DNA of 64,000 nucleotides from contig NZ_JAFFQD010000027.1 in NCBI RefSeq assembly GCF_016918565.1, positions 1-64,000 of the forward strand. The letters are read 5' to 3'. Positions within the stretch are counted from its first letter, which is position 1; each line of letters starts with the position of its first letter. A program made the position numbers and the translations under genes. The notes below the pieces were generated by a model. The model saw nothing but the letters and a program-made list of their open reading frames with translations. It did no database searches and was not told where the DNA came from. Positions 26,501 through 35,797 of this stretch are shown here, in pieces. The DNA comes from Desulfogranum marinum. Its GTDB lineage: Bacteria; Desulfobacterota; Desulfobulbia; Desulfobulbales; Desulfobulbaceae.

Positions 26501-27805
26501 CTAAAGCCGCTCACCCAAAGGAGCAAAAATACGAGCTGGTTCCCCTGTATACACCTGGCGGGGGCGGTGAATCTTGGTCGCAGGATCCTCCCGCATTTCT
26601 TTCCATTGGGAAATCCATCCCGGCAGGCGACCAAGGGCAAACATGACCGTGAACATGTTGGTCGGAATACCGATGGCCCGGTAGATGATACCTGAGTAGA
26701 AATCAACATTGGGGTAGAGATTGCGATTGATGAAGTAGTCGTCATTGCGTACGATTTCTTCCAGCGTCTTTGCTATCTCGAGCAGTGGATCGGAAACATT
26801 CAATACATTCAATATGCCGTCGCAGGCTTTTTTAATGATGGTTCCGCGAGGATCGTAGGTCTTGTAAACTCTGTGGCCAAAGCCGGATAACCTGAACGGA
26901 TCATTTTTGTCCTTGGCCTTGGCGATATACTTTTTATAGTCTGCCCCGTCGTGATAAATGGCTTCAAGCATTTGGATAACTGCTTCATTTGCACCGCCGT
27001 GCAAGGGGCCCCAGAGGGCGTTTATACCGGCAGAAATAGATGCGTACAGGTTGCCACCTGAACTACCGACAAGGCGGACGGCTGAAGTTGAGCAGTTTTG
27101 CTCATGGTCTGCATGGAGTATCAGCAGTTTGTTCATCGCTGCAACCACTTCAGGCTGAACCGTATATGGTCTAACCGGCGTGTCAAACATCATGTTGAGA
27201 AAATTTCCGCAATAGGAGAGGTCGTTACGCGGGTAAACCAGAGGGTGACCAATGGACTTTTTGTAGGAAAAAGCGGCAATGGTTCGGATTTTTGAAATCA
27301 GCCGACTGGCCGTGTTGTTAATGTTTAACAGCGGGTCGTCACCCATCTCCGGGTAGTAGTTGTGCAGAGTGTTTACCATAACGGAGAGAATGGACATTGG
27401 TGAAGCGTTGGGCGGGAAATGATCAAAAAAATGAATCATATCCTCATGGAGAAGGGCGTATTCTTCCAGTAAGGTTCGAAACTCCTCCAGTTCTTCCCGA
27501 TTAGGCAGTTTGTTGTGCAGCAATAAGTATGCTACTTCAATAAAAAGACATTTTTCAGCCAGGTCTTCAATGTCATACCCGCGATAGCGTAAAATACCCT
27601 TGTCGCCATTGAGATAGGTGATGGAACTGCTGCATGAAGCTGAATTTTTAGAGCCGACATCATACGTGGTAAATCCTGTATCTTTCAACAGTCTTGAGAT
27701 GTCGATCGCCTTATCTCCTTCTGCGCCTTTTAAAATTGGCAGTTCGTAGGTGTTGTCACCAATGATCAACTGTGCGTGGGTGTTTTTTTTAACTATATCG
27801 GTCAT
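26501..27805 (-). CDS. gltA: Citrate synthase (si type)
   Basis: The 434-residue enzyme condenses oxaloacetate and acetyl-CoA at the entry of the TCA cycle. Hallmarks are SSITYLNGDKGILRYRGYDIE near the N-terminus, NCSTSAVRLVGSS, the first catalytic histidine in WGPLHGGANEAV, the second in GFGHRVYKTYDPR and the aspartate in NVDFYSG. I chose the ATG at 27805 (MTDIVKKNTHA) because AGGAAA precedes it; an in-frame ATG at 27835 is possible. Length fits the Gram-negative GltA type. It is monocistronic with a leader of more than 300 bases to the next gene. Confidence 0.95.
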   Translation of the reverse strand: MTDIVKKNTHAQLIIGDNTYELPILKGAEGDKAIDISRLLKDTGFTTYDVGSKNSASCSSSITYLNGDKGILRYRGYDIEDLAEKCLFIEVAYLLLHNKLPNREELEEFRTLLEEYALLHEDMIHFFDHFPPNASPMSILSVMVNTLHNYYPEMGDDPLLNINNTASRLISKIRTIAAFSYKKSIGHPLVYPRNDLSYCGNFLNMMFDTPVRPYTVQPEVVAAMNKLLILHADHEQNCSTSAVRLVGSSGGNLYASISAGINALWGPLHGGANEAVIQMLEAIYHDGADYKKYIAKAKDKNDPFRLSGFGHRVYKTYDPRGTIIKKACDGILNVLNVSDPLLEIAKTLEEIVRNDDYFINRNLYPNVDFYSGIIYRAIGIPTNMFTVMFALGRLPGWISQWKEMREDPATKIHRPRQVYTGEPARIFAPLGERL

Positions 27806-28168
27806 AAGCTGTTTTTTCCTGCGAATAAATTGCAATGCCGATTAGTCCTTGAAATACAGGATGAAGAGTAACTGGCACTACAGATTAAAAGGAACACCTC
27901 GGAAAAAAGATGCGATGGTCCACCGGTTAAGGTAGATTAATGAGGTGTTGTTTCGATTCCGTTCTAGGATAAGAACATCGTTTTGAGGACGTTGAACTTT
28001 TCCACGGTTGAGGCCTACTTTGATTACCAACCAGAAATACTACTTTATTTGTGAATAAAAATCAAGTTTGTAAGTCTGGAATGGGGAAGGGGGCTCGGTT
28101 GGAAGGATCAGTTTTAGCGTGATAAAATAGATAAATAGCCTCTGTGGAGGCCGAAGGTTGGTTGTTGT
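27806..28168. other. Divergent promoter region between gltA and a Cys-rich unknown
   Basis: About 360 bases between divergent genes. It must contain both promoters, but I find no convincing consensus pair, riboswitch fold or repeat end. Confidence 0.4.
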
Positions 28169-28846
28169 ATGCAAGACGAATTGAAAGAAATGCGAGAGAA
28201 CATCAAAGAGGTCATGGAATATGCAGTTCCTGACGGTTTTTTTGACAAGGCAGAGGATTTGCTCGACGTGTATCGCGACGACAGAATCGGTCTCAATGTA
28301 CTCCTTGAATTTTACCGGACACTTCCCGGAGCCAAAGAAGCTTTGATTAAAGATATAGTTTTATTTGCTCGCCAGCATGGAGTATTTTTGTTGGGAGCAA
28401 TGACCGGTCTTAGAGAAGGTTACCTCTATCTGGTATCCAGCGAAGGAATTGAGTTTCAGGGGACCGTGGGTGACGGATTTCTTGCCCGGGAGCTCCTTGA
28501 TTTTTTTCAGTACGAAAGCGAGGAAGAGTTCAAGCGAATCTGTGCCGAGCATAAACGGTTCGTTTCCTATGATCCGCTGCAGATTGATGAGGATATATGC
28601 CCTGCATGCCATGCCTGTACCGGTGAGGAACATGAACTGGGGTGTCCTGTGGAAATATGCCCTTGGTGTGGGGGGCAATTGGTTTATTGCAGCTGTCGTT
28701 TTGAACAATTGGGCTTGGATGCCATAAGTACTGAACAGGATCTGCTCCAGCTCGAAGCTCTGCTTGAGGAGCGGGGAAGGATTCCGTACTCTCCTGAACA
28801 GCGGCCGAATTATGCCGATGAAGGGCCCGGAGTTATCATTGAGTAA
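28169..28846 (+). CDS. Cysteine-rich protein of unknown function
   Basis: The 225-residue soluble acidic protein divides in two. Residues 1-145 are helical and acidic. A compact Cys cluster follows at about 148-176: CPACHAC, then CPVEICPWCGGQLVYCSC. Eight or more cysteines in CxxC pairs suggest one or two structural zinc sites of zinc-ribbon type. The tail is acidic. I do not recognise the family. It is followed at once by a strong terminator, so it is the last or only gene in its transcript. Confidence 0.7.
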   Translation: MQDELKEMRENIKEVMEYAVPDGFFDKAEDLLDVYRDDRIGLNVLLEFYRTLPGAKEALIKDIVLFARQHGVFLLGAMTGLREGYLYLVSSEGIEFQGTVGDGFLARELLDFFQYESEEEFKRICAEHKRFVSYDPLQIDEDICPACHACTGEEHELGCPVEICPWCGGQLVYCSCRFEQLGLDAISTEQDLLQLEALLEERGRIPYSPEQRPNYADEGPGVIIE

Positions 28847-28884
28847 ATGAGTTGATTATTGTTGTGGTGTGGAAAGAGAACAAT

Positions 28885-28917
28885 AAAAAAGGCCGTGTCT
28901 GAGACACGGCCTTTTTT
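28885..28917. terminator. Bidirectional rho-independent terminator
   Basis: AAAAAAGGCCGTGTC / GACACGGCCTTTTTT with a TGA loop. The A run and T run on opposite sides let it serve both the forward Cys-rich gene and the reverse hflKC transcript. Confidence 0.95.
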
Positions 28918-28944
28918 ATTGTAAACGCTACGGAGCGCGAAAAA

Positions 28945-29883
28945 TTATTTTACTTTAAGTGACTCCATATATTTAAATAAATCAGAGTCAGATGAAAGCA
29001 CCAGCGAAGTGTTGTTGGTGATAATGTCACGATAACTTTCAAGACTTCTTATAAAAGCATAAAATTCCGGGTCTTTTGAATACGCTTTACCATAAATTTT
29101 GGTGGCTTCGGCATCAGCCTTACCTTCTATTTCGACGGCCTCACGCTTTGCTTTAGAAGTGATTTCTTTCAACTCTCGTTCTACCCGACCGAGAATTTCG
29201 GCTTTTCGGCCTTCACCAAGAGAGCGTTTTTCAGCAGCGATACGCTTACGTTCAGAAATCATACGGTCATATACCTTCTCACGTACCGAATCGATGTAGT
29301 TAACTCGCTTAAACATAACATCGATTAGTTCGATGCCGTATTGGGGCATAACCTTAGCCGCAGCTTCAAGGACCATCTGGCTGATTTTGTCACGTCCCAA
29401 TTGAGGGGGTACTATCAGGTCTCCAGCCTGGCTGGTGGAGGTCATATAGTCCTTGGTCCAATCTGAACTACGGATTATTTCAATCAGGTCGTTCTTGTTG
29501 ACAAGGTCACGCAGGGTACCGTCAAGGATATCATCAAGCAAAGTACGGGCACGATTTTCAGTACCAACAGCCTGGAGGAAACGCAAGGAATCGATAATTC
29601 GCCAGCGTGCCGTGGTATCCAGGTAAATAAAAGTCTTGTCGTTGGTCGGGATCTGATTTGGAGAGCCATCCCACATCAGAATTTTTTTCTCAAACACTCG
29701 AATATCCTGGATAAAAGGCATTTTGAGTTTTAAGCCGGCTTCCGTCTGCGGCTCACCAACCGGCGCGCCGAACTGGGTAACAACAGCTTGTTCCCCTTCT
29801 TTAAGGATATAAAAGCCGTCCCAGACGGTAACCCCTGCAGCTACTACAATAATTAATCCTAAAATTTGAACTATTTTCTTCAT
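28945..29883 (-). CDS. hflC: HflC, SPFH-family regulator of FtsH protease
   Basis: The 312-residue protein has an N-terminal membrane anchor (KKIVQILGLIIVVAAGVTV), the SPFH/band-7 domain (YILKEGEQAVVTQFGAPVGEP) and a long charged helix (RKRIAAEKRSLGEGRKAEILGRVE...) before a short C-terminus. I chose the ATG at 29883 (MKKIVQ) over an in-frame GTG at 29892. It forms the HflKC cage with HflK, encoded 50 bases upstream in the same direction, and modulates FtsH proteolysis in the inner membrane. Confidence 0.95.
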   Translation of the reverse strand: MKKIVQILGLIIVVAAGVTVWDGFYILKEGEQAVVTQFGAPVGEPQTEAGLKLKMPFIQDIRVFEKKILMWDGSPNQIPTNDKTFIYLDTTARWRIIDSLRFLQAVGTENRARTLLDDILDGTLRDLVNKNDLIEIIRSSDWTKDYMTSTSQAGDLIVPPQLGRDKISQMVLEAAAKVMPQYGIELIDVMFKRVNYIDSVREKVYDRMISERKRIAAEKRSLGEGRKAEILGRVERELKEITSKAKREAVEIEGKADAEATKIYGKAYSKDPEFYAFIRSLESYRDIITNNTSLVLSSDSDLFKYMESLKVK

Positions 29884-29933
29884 GGGTCTCACATGGTTAG
29901 AGTAGAAACATTAGACAATGTACTGTCATGTTG

Positions 29934-31052
29934 TTACTGGGGGGTTGGGGAACTCTGTTTCTGCCTTTTTCCCGTCAGGTCCAGAAATGGAATCACTGCC
30001 TGGTTGTTTTTATCCATCACGTAAACTTGTTCAACATGGGGAAGGATTTCCTGCATCGCTTCCAAGTACATGCGTTGCCTTGTTACTTCTTGTGCCCCTT
30101 GGTATTCTTTTAAAATAGCATTGAACCTGTTGGTTTCTCCTATCGCGCGGTTGGTCCGCTCAATAGCATATCCACGTGCTTCTTCAACGGTTTGTTTTGC
30201 ACTACCACGCGCTTTGGGGATAACCCGATTGTAAGTTTCCTCTGCCTCATTGACCAAACGTTTCATGTCCTGATCGGCAATGTTAACCTCATTAAAGGCA
30301 GGTTTTACCTTTTCCGGTGGGTTAATATCCTGAAGCTGCAGAGTACCAATTTTCACGCCGCATTCCAGGTTGTCAAGTTCTCCCTGCAGTTCTTTTTTTG
30401 CATCTGCAGCAAGAATTTCACGGTTACTTAGTACGTAGTCAAAATCCATGTTGCCGACAATCCTGCGGGTAACCATTTCCGAGGCATCGCGCACTGCCTG
30501 GGAAACATTGCGAACCTTGAACAGATACTTCACCGGGTCGCTGACTATATATTGGACGATCCAGGCGACCTCAATGACGTTTTTGTCGCCGGTCAACATC
30601 AAGGCCTCCATATCGAAACCGCTTCGGTTAAAATTGCTTGTTTTACCGGGAGTCCTGGTGCGAAAACCAAATTCCTCTTTTCGCACTGCTTCCACATTTA
30701 CTTTATACAACTGTTCAATAAACGGAATTTTAAAGTGCAGTCCCGGGTCGGTTGTCCGCGAATACTGACCAAACCTGAGCATAACCCCTACTTCGCCCGG
30801 CTGAATAGTGTAAAAGGAAGAGTAGATAACTTGAAACAGGAAAACAGCAGCAACAATCATTACCACCTTCCCCATTCCGGCAAACATTCCAGGTCCTTCG
30901 GTCGGTGGTTTCCCTTCGTCGTCACCTTGTCCGGTTGGCTTTTGTTGGTTGGTAAAAGATTCTCTTATTTTGCGGATAAGCGCAGCAAGAAAATCTTCCG
31001 GTGAAGAGGGGCGCTTTTTTTGTCCCCAGGGTGGTTGTTCGTTCATTGGCAT
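29934..31052 (-). CDS. hflK: HflK, SPFH-family regulator of FtsH protease
   Basis: The 372-residue partner of HflC. It has a Pro/Gly-rich hydrophilic N-terminus (NEQPPWGQKKRPSSPEDFL), one membrane helix (VVMIVAAVFLFQVIYSSFYTI), the band-7 domain (PGEVGVMLRFGQYSRTTDPGLHFKIPF) and a long helical region ending VIPFLDLTGKRQ. AGAGGT precedes the ATG. The order hflK-hflC matches other proteobacteria. The complex sits in the inner membrane and controls FtsH. Confidence 0.95.
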   Translation of the reverse strand: MPMNEQPPWGQKKRPSSPEDFLAALIRKIRESFTNQQKPTGQGDDEGKPPTEGPGMFAGMGKVVMIVAAVFLFQVIYSSFYTIQPGEVGVMLRFGQYSRTTDPGLHFKIPFIEQLYKVNVEAVRKEEFGFRTRTPGKTSNFNRSGFDMEALMLTGDKNVIEVAWIVQYIVSDPVKYLFKVRNVSQAVRDASEMVTRRIVGNMDFDYVLSNREILAADAKKELQGELDNLECGVKIGTLQLQDINPPEKVKPAFNEVNIADQDMKRLVNEAEETYNRVIPKARGSAKQTVEEARGYAIERTNRAIGETNRFNAILKEYQGAQEVTRQRMYLEAMQEILPHVEQVYVMDKNNQAVIPFLDLTGKRQKQSSPTPQ

Positions 31053-31281
31053 GGATGTACCTCTGGTTATTCAGGTTGGCGGCAGGAGGATAATGGATGG
31101 GCAACCCTGTACTTCTGCAGCAATTTGTAGACGTGCAAAAGAGAGGGTGACCATCACTTTCTGCTGAATTTTTAATAAACGCAATTTAATGTATGCACAT
31201 TGGTACCTGACGTCAATCCTGAATCATCATAAAACAGGAGAAAGAAACCCTGTGTACACTCACTTGCAGGTTAAGGAGGTG

Positions 31282-32259
31282 CTAATGGTGGCTCCAAGCA
31301 GTTCCCCAGCATACCAGAAGAAACAAAAGCGAGCCAAGCATGAGTAGATATTGCACCTGGTTGGTGGCTGCCGTTCTGACCAGTTTTTGACGATTGCATA
31401 CTACGCCTGTAAGGATACCACTGAGAAAACCGAAAAAGTGGGCGCCTATATCCGTGGACGGGCCGGAACTGCCCAGTAAGGCGAGCAAAGCGGCCCCTGC
31501 TCCTAAAGGAAGAAGATAGTGTTTAAGAGAGGTTTTTTGCCCGGATCGAAGTCTGATGCCTGCCAAAATACCGATGGCGGCAAATACAGCAGTGGAAAAA
31601 CCGACGGATAGGTGCGGTTGGTCGCGGACCACGATATTGATCCAGTTCCCGACAGCGCCGGCCATGAGCACCATGAACCAGCAAAGGCCATAGCCGACGG
31701 CACGACTAAGCAGAAGGATAATGTTAGCTCCAATCAGACAATTGCCCACCAGGTGCACGATATCAGCATGCAGGGTTAAGGCCGTCACCAACCGCCACCA
31801 CTGGTTTTCAAAGAGAATTTTCCGGCTGTCAATGGCACCGGTTTCAAACCAGGGATTATCAGGATACCATCCCCCTGTATGCCAGTAAAAAACTGCAAGC
31901 AGACCCATCAGCAGGATGGTCGTTTGCGGATAAAAAAAAGGTGGTTGCCATACTTGCTCAGGCAAGGGAGGCCAGTTTTTGTTTTCTTCTGTGTATTTAT
32001 TTAGCTGTAATTGAGCCGTGTGGGCCTGGTCCCTGTTGACTTGAATTGACCGATTGACCGAGTCAATGGAATGATCGATATCTATAGCGGTGAGAACAAG
32101 GGAAAATGTGTTAAGCTGTTGGGGTGAGCCGGTAGCTATATCTACCAGGTCTGGTATGTTATCTTTCTGAACTGTAGAATACATTGGAAGTGTTGTTGGT
32201 GTATCAGGCGTCACCATCAGTTGCTGCGGACAGTACCTTGACCCACGGTAAAAAGGCAT
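31282..32259 (-). CDS. Rhomboid-family intramembrane serine protease
   Basis: The 325-residue protein has about 120 soluble N-terminal residues followed by six to seven membrane helices. Visible rhomboid features are HADIVHLVGNCLIGANI (the HxxxxHxxxN motif of helix 2), the catalytic serine in VGFSTAVFAA (GxS) and the catalytic histidine in DIGAHFFGFLSG. The G-F-S-T motif differs from the usual GASG but keeps glycine and serine. It is expected to cleave transmembrane substrates in the inner membrane. The N-terminal extension has no recognised domain. MVTPDT (internal Met15) is an alternative start. Confidence 0.85.
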   Translation of the reverse strand: MPFYRGSRYCPQQLMVTPDTPTTLPMYSTVQKDNIPDLVDIATGSPQQLNTFSLVLTAIDIDHSIDSVNRSIQVNRDQAHTAQLQLNKYTEENKNWPPLPEQVWQPPFFYPQTTILLMGLLAVFYWHTGGWYPDNPWFETGAIDSRKILFENQWWRLVTALTLHADIVHLVGNCLIGANIILLLSRAVGYGLCWFMVLMAGAVGNWINIVVRDQPHLSVGFSTAVFAAIGILAGIRLRSGQKTSLKHYLLPLGAGAALLALLGSSGPSTDIGAHFFGFLSGILTGVVCNRQKLVRTAATNQVQYLLMLGSLLFLLVCWGTAWSHH

Positions 32260-32362
32260 TATGTTTGTTGCATCTCACTAGGAGATACTGTAAACACTCA
32301 AACTCTAAATCCCACCTTTTTTAATGGCTGGGCAACAAAAAAACATTGCTGGAAAAATAATT

Positions 32363-33295
32363 ATGATGACACACTTGAGTAAACTGGCACCATTTTTTCT
32401 GATTCTCTTTGCAGTAATGTTCTGTGAGGCAGGAATCACGACAGATTATGCCGATGCCCGTTCCAAATTTGGCGGAAGGAGCTTTAGTCGCTCGACCCCT
32501 CAAAAAACGTATAAATCACCGGCTCAAACAAAACAGGCTCAGCAGGGCCAGAAGTCCGGTTTTGGCAGAGGTCTTGCCGGAGGATTATTGGGTGGTGCCC
32601 TTGGCGGTCTTTTGCTTGGTAGCATGTTTGGCATGGGCGGTAGCGGTATGGGAATCCTGCCGCTGCTGTTATTAGGTGTTGCCGGTTACTTTTTGTATAA
32701 GCGGTTTGTCTCCAGACCGACAGGTTCTTCATCCGCAGGGTATAAACCACCGCCATTCGATAAAAATACCTTTTCCGGTGGTGCTTTTTCCGACCAGGCC
32801 AAAAGTTCTGCTCCACCAGTGCCGCCCATTCGGGAGGCCAACACTCTTGAGGACGGAATTGCGGAGATCCGAACCACTGATCCGGGATTTGATGAAAAAT
32901 ATTTTGTGGAAATAGCCTCAGATGTATTTTTTAAAATCCAGGCAGGCTGGATGCGGCGTGATCTTGCCAGCTACAGTCATCTGTTGGGAAAACAGTTGGC
33001 GGAAGAGTATGAAAAGCATTTTGCAGAGATGAAGGCCAAAGGCCATATCAATAAGCTGGAGAGCATTGCTGTCAGGAAAGTAGAAGTAATAGATGCCGGC
33101 AAGCAAGGAAATGAAGATTTTATTACCGTCTTGTTCACTGCCAATTTGCTTGATTATACAGTGGATGATAAAACCGGCGACCTGGTTGAAGGAAGCATGA
33201 CTGAACCCGTGAAGTTTGCAGAAAAATGGACATGGGCCAGGCCGGAGCGAACTGAAGACTGGAAGCTGGAAGGCATTGATGTGGTTGAAGACTGA
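32363..33295 (+). CDS. Tim44-like domain protein with Gly-rich membrane segment
   Basis: The 310-residue protein has a signal peptide or anchor (MTHLSKLAPFFLILFAVMFCEA) and a basic Ser/Thr/Gln linker. A glycine-rich hydrophobic region follows (LAGGLLGGALGGLLLGSMFG, then ILPLLLLGVAGYFLYKRFV). The C-terminal Tim44/MBA1-like domain starts at about residue 175 (DPGFDEKYFVEIASDVFFKIQAGWMRRDLASYSHLLGKQL). Bacterial members of this family are membrane-associated and poorly understood. I prefer the ATG at 32363, preceded by GGAAAAA, over an in-frame ATG at 32324. A terminator follows at once. It is divergent from the rhomboid gene. Confidence 0.8.
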   Translation: MMTHLSKLAPFFLILFAVMFCEAGITTDYADARSKFGGRSFSRSTPQKTYKSPAQTKQAQQGQKSGFGRGLAGGLLGGALGGLLLGSMFGMGGSGMGILPLLLLGVAGYFLYKRFVSRPTGSSSAGYKPPPFDKNTFSGGAFSDQAKSSAPPVPPIREANTLEDGIAEIRTTDPGFDEKYFVEIASDVFFKIQAGWMRRDLASYSHLLGKQLAEEYEKHFAEMKAKGHINKLESIAVRKVEVIDAGKQGNEDFITVLFTANLLDYTVDDKTGDLVEGSMTEPVKFAEKWTWARPERTEDWKLEGIDVVED

Positions 33296-33322
33296 TTGTA
33301 ATATCTGTTTATAAGTAATTGA

Positions 33323-33360
33323 AAGCTGCATACTGGTAATCTGGTATGCAGCTTTTTTTT
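33323..33360 (+). terminator. Rho-independent terminator after the Tim44-like gene
   Basis: Arms AAGCTGCATAC and GTATGCAGCTT enclose a 10-base loop and are followed by eight T residues. Confidence 0.9.
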
Positions 33361-33577
33361 TAGGGTTCGGAAATCATTGAAGTCAAGGTCCTTGCCAAAA
33401 AACTTAATTCGTCCTGTATACTGCTTGTTTGATGCACTTTTTCAGTGTGACTTTAATTATTAGAGGAAGCTTTTTCAGAAAGGGGCGAATTTCGTTGTAT
33501 GGGGGAGCAGTTGTCGCTAGGATGGCTTTTTTTGAGAAAGAATCCTTTAGAGGAACCACGACTATTTAAAACACTAT

Positions 33578-34267
33578 ATGATGCAAAAAGAGACCGTTAA
33601 ATATACAGATGTTATTGTACCCGTCTTTAACGAAGCGGAAATACTTCCGGAGTTTCACCGTCGGGTGACAGCCTTGGCCCTCCCTCTGAACCTCATTTAT
33701 GTAGATAATGCCTCGACTGACAGGTCTGTGGACATTATTTCGTCTTTTGATCATGTTACCCTGATTCGTCATGCTACCAATGAAGGGTATGGCGGGTCGC
33801 TGCTGGATGGAATAGCAAATTCGGACAATGAAAAGATCGTTATTATCGATGCTGACTGTGAGTATCCGCCAGAGGCCATTCCTGATCTTATAGAACAGCT
33901 TGACCGTACCGAGGTAGTCTATACCAGTCGCTTTTTGGGTGGACGAAACCGGTTTATGCCCCTGACCAAACGTTTGGGCAATCAACTTATATCATGGCTG
34001 TTTAACCTGCTTTTTGACCAGAAAGTGACTGATCTCTACACAGGATGCAAGGCGTTTAACCGCTCAGCCCTGTATGAAGTGCAATTATCTCGTAAAGGAT
34101 TTGAGCATGTGTTGGAGCTCGGCGTCGCCTTTGCACGCAGAAAGATTACCATCAAAGAGATTGGTGTTGAATTCACGCCTCGCCATACGGGAGAAGCGAA
34201 AATGCAACACCTTTCCGAGACCTTGAAGTATCTCTATCTCACTGTCTATTATTTTTTATCCAGGTGA
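33578..34267 (+). CDS. Family-2 glycosyltransferase (dolichol-phosphate-mannose-synthase-like)
   Basis: The 229-residue soluble GT-A enzyme opens with TDVIVPVFNEAEILPEF and continues with IYVDNASTDRS, NEGYGGSLLDGI, and a DxD-like metal site IIDADCEYPPEAI. It then has YTSRFLGGR and DLYTGCKAFNRS, the pattern of DPM1-like transferases. It has no C-terminal membrane helices, unlike ArnC/GtrB types. It ends four bases before the start of the nucleotidyltransferase-GT2 fusion, so the two are very likely translated from one transcript and act in one pathway. Donor and acceptor are unknown. Confidence 0.85.
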   Translation: MMQKETVKYTDVIVPVFNEAEILPEFHRRVTALALPLNLIYVDNASTDRSVDIISSFDHVTLIRHATNEGYGGSLLDGIANSDNEKIVIIDADCEYPPEAIPDLIEQLDRTEVVYTSRFLGGRNRFMPLTKRLGNQLISWLFNLLFDQKVTDLYTGCKAFNRSALYEVQLSRKGFEHVLELGVAFARRKITIKEIGVEFTPRHTGEAKMQHLSETLKYLYLTVYYFLSR

Positions 34268-34271
34268 GGAC

Positions 34272-35714
34272 ATGAGTAAACTTGTAGGACTGATACCAGC
34301 AGCAGGAAAAGGGGTACGTGCGCGTCCCTACACGAGTCTTGTTCCAAAAGGAATGCTTCAGGTTAATGGTAAACCCAACCTGGAGAGGATCATCTGTCTG
34401 ATGCGGGATCAGCTCGGGATAGATGAAATTTATATGACTGTCGGCTACCTTTCCGGGGTGATCAAAGATTACTTCAAGGATGGCTCGTGGCTGGGAGTTA
34501 CGCTGCATTATATCGACAATAGCGAACTCGATAAGGGCTTGGGCTGGTCAATCCTGCTCGCAGGACGCGATCTCAATCGTCCCTGTTGCGTTATGTTGAG
34601 TGATGAATGCTATGTCGGTTCCAATCACGCAGAACTGCTCGATATCGATTATGAACATGCGCTTGCCACCTGTACGGTAATGGATGCTGATGATACCAAG
34701 CTCATTAAGCGCAACTACTCGGTTCATAAAGAGGGCGGCAGGGTGCTGAACCTGGTGGAAAAGCCCCAAGTGCTGGAAAATAACCTATTGGGGTTGGGAA
34801 CTTTTATTTTAACTCCTGATTTTTTCCCTCTTCTGGCCGATGCCTTTGACCAGGCCGCCGATGGATATGTTGAATTTGTGACCTTCCTTGACTCGTTATG
34901 CAGCAAGGAGCCAGGTGTCCTTTGTTTTGAAATTAAGGGGACCTACGTCAATATCAATGATCGGGATAGTCTTAATCTTGCTCGCTATTATGAGCGCAAT
35001 ATCACCTTTGACGAAAATCATATTACCCTGCTTCTTTACTCCGAAGGTGTTGAGGAAAATATTGATTTTACCATCAATCGTTATCGGCGAAACCGCTCGA
35101 TTGATACTGTTTATGTGGTGGTGCCGTTTGTCAATTCCGTAGAGAAAAAGATCAGGTCCTGTGGGGCAGAGGTTATCCGTTGTCCGCAGGATATCGTATT
35201 GTATGGCGAAAAAATGCGGTATGCACTGGATCGTGTTACCGGAGATATCATTGTCATGGCTGAAGCTGACTACACCTTTCCAGAGCACGATATCTGCAAA
35301 TTGCTGCAGTACATCAAAGAGGCCGATATGGTGGTCGGTACTAGAACCACCAGGCAGTTGATCGAGCAGGGCTCAGATATGCGGGGATTGGTCAGGATTG
35401 CTAATATCCTGCTAGCTAAATTGATAGAGATGCTCTGGTGGCGGCGCGAAGTGAGAATTTCAGATGTTGGTTGTACATTCCGGGCAATGTGGCGGTCGTG
35501 CTATGATGATCTCAAAGACAAATTGGAGGGCAACGGACCTGAGTTGCTTGCTGAGATGGCGGTGGAGATATTAAATGACCGCAAGCGGATGATAGAAATT
35601 CCGGTCAACTACTATAATCGTAGCACAGCAATGTTTGAAAAGTATCGAAACCGAAAGACTTTTCTCCGTATCTTACTGATGATCGCCGGAAAACGATTAG
35701 CCAAAAGCCGATAG
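34272..35714 (+). CDS. Sugar nucleotidyltransferase fused to a GT2-like glycosyltransferase
   Basis: The 480-residue protein has two enzyme-like halves. Residues 1-235 are a nucleotidyltransferase: the nucleotide loop is LIPAAGKGVRARPYTSLVPKGML, followed by KPNLERII, a sugar-binding core and KGTYVNINDRDSL. Residues 245-480 resemble a GT-A glycosyltransferase (TVYVVVPFV, IIVMAEADYTF, VVGTRTTRQLI, GCTFRAMWRS) with EADYTF where a DxD is expected. GAGGAC precedes the ATG. This could make and then use an activated sugar. It follows the GT2 gene by four bases, and no other sugar genes lie near. Confidence 0.8.
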   Translation: MSKLVGLIPAAGKGVRARPYTSLVPKGMLQVNGKPNLERIICLMRDQLGIDEIYMTVGYLSGVIKDYFKDGSWLGVTLHYIDNSELDKGLGWSILLAGRDLNRPCCVMLSDECYVGSNHAELLDIDYEHALATCTVMDADDTKLIKRNYSVHKEGGRVLNLVEKPQVLENNLLGLGTFILTPDFFPLLADAFDQAADGYVEFVTFLDSLCSKEPGVLCFEIKGTYVNINDRDSLNLARYYERNITFDENHITLLLYSEGVEENIDFTINRYRRNRSIDTVYVVVPFVNSVEKKIRSCGAEVIRCPQDIVLYGEKMRYALDRVTGDIIVMAEADYTFPEHDICKLLQYIKEADMVVGTRTTRQLIEQGSDMRGLVRIANILLAKLIEMLWWRREVRISDVGCTFRAMWRSCYDDLKDKLEGNGPELLAEMAVEILNDRKRMIEIPVNYYNRSTAMFEKYRNRKTFLRILLMIAGKRLAKSR

Positions 35715-35797
35715 CCGGAGGCTGTTGTATCTGGTGGAGGGGGGAGGGGTCCCGCTGCGTAGGTTGATGTTACTGCAGAGGGACCATGAGGGAGGTT

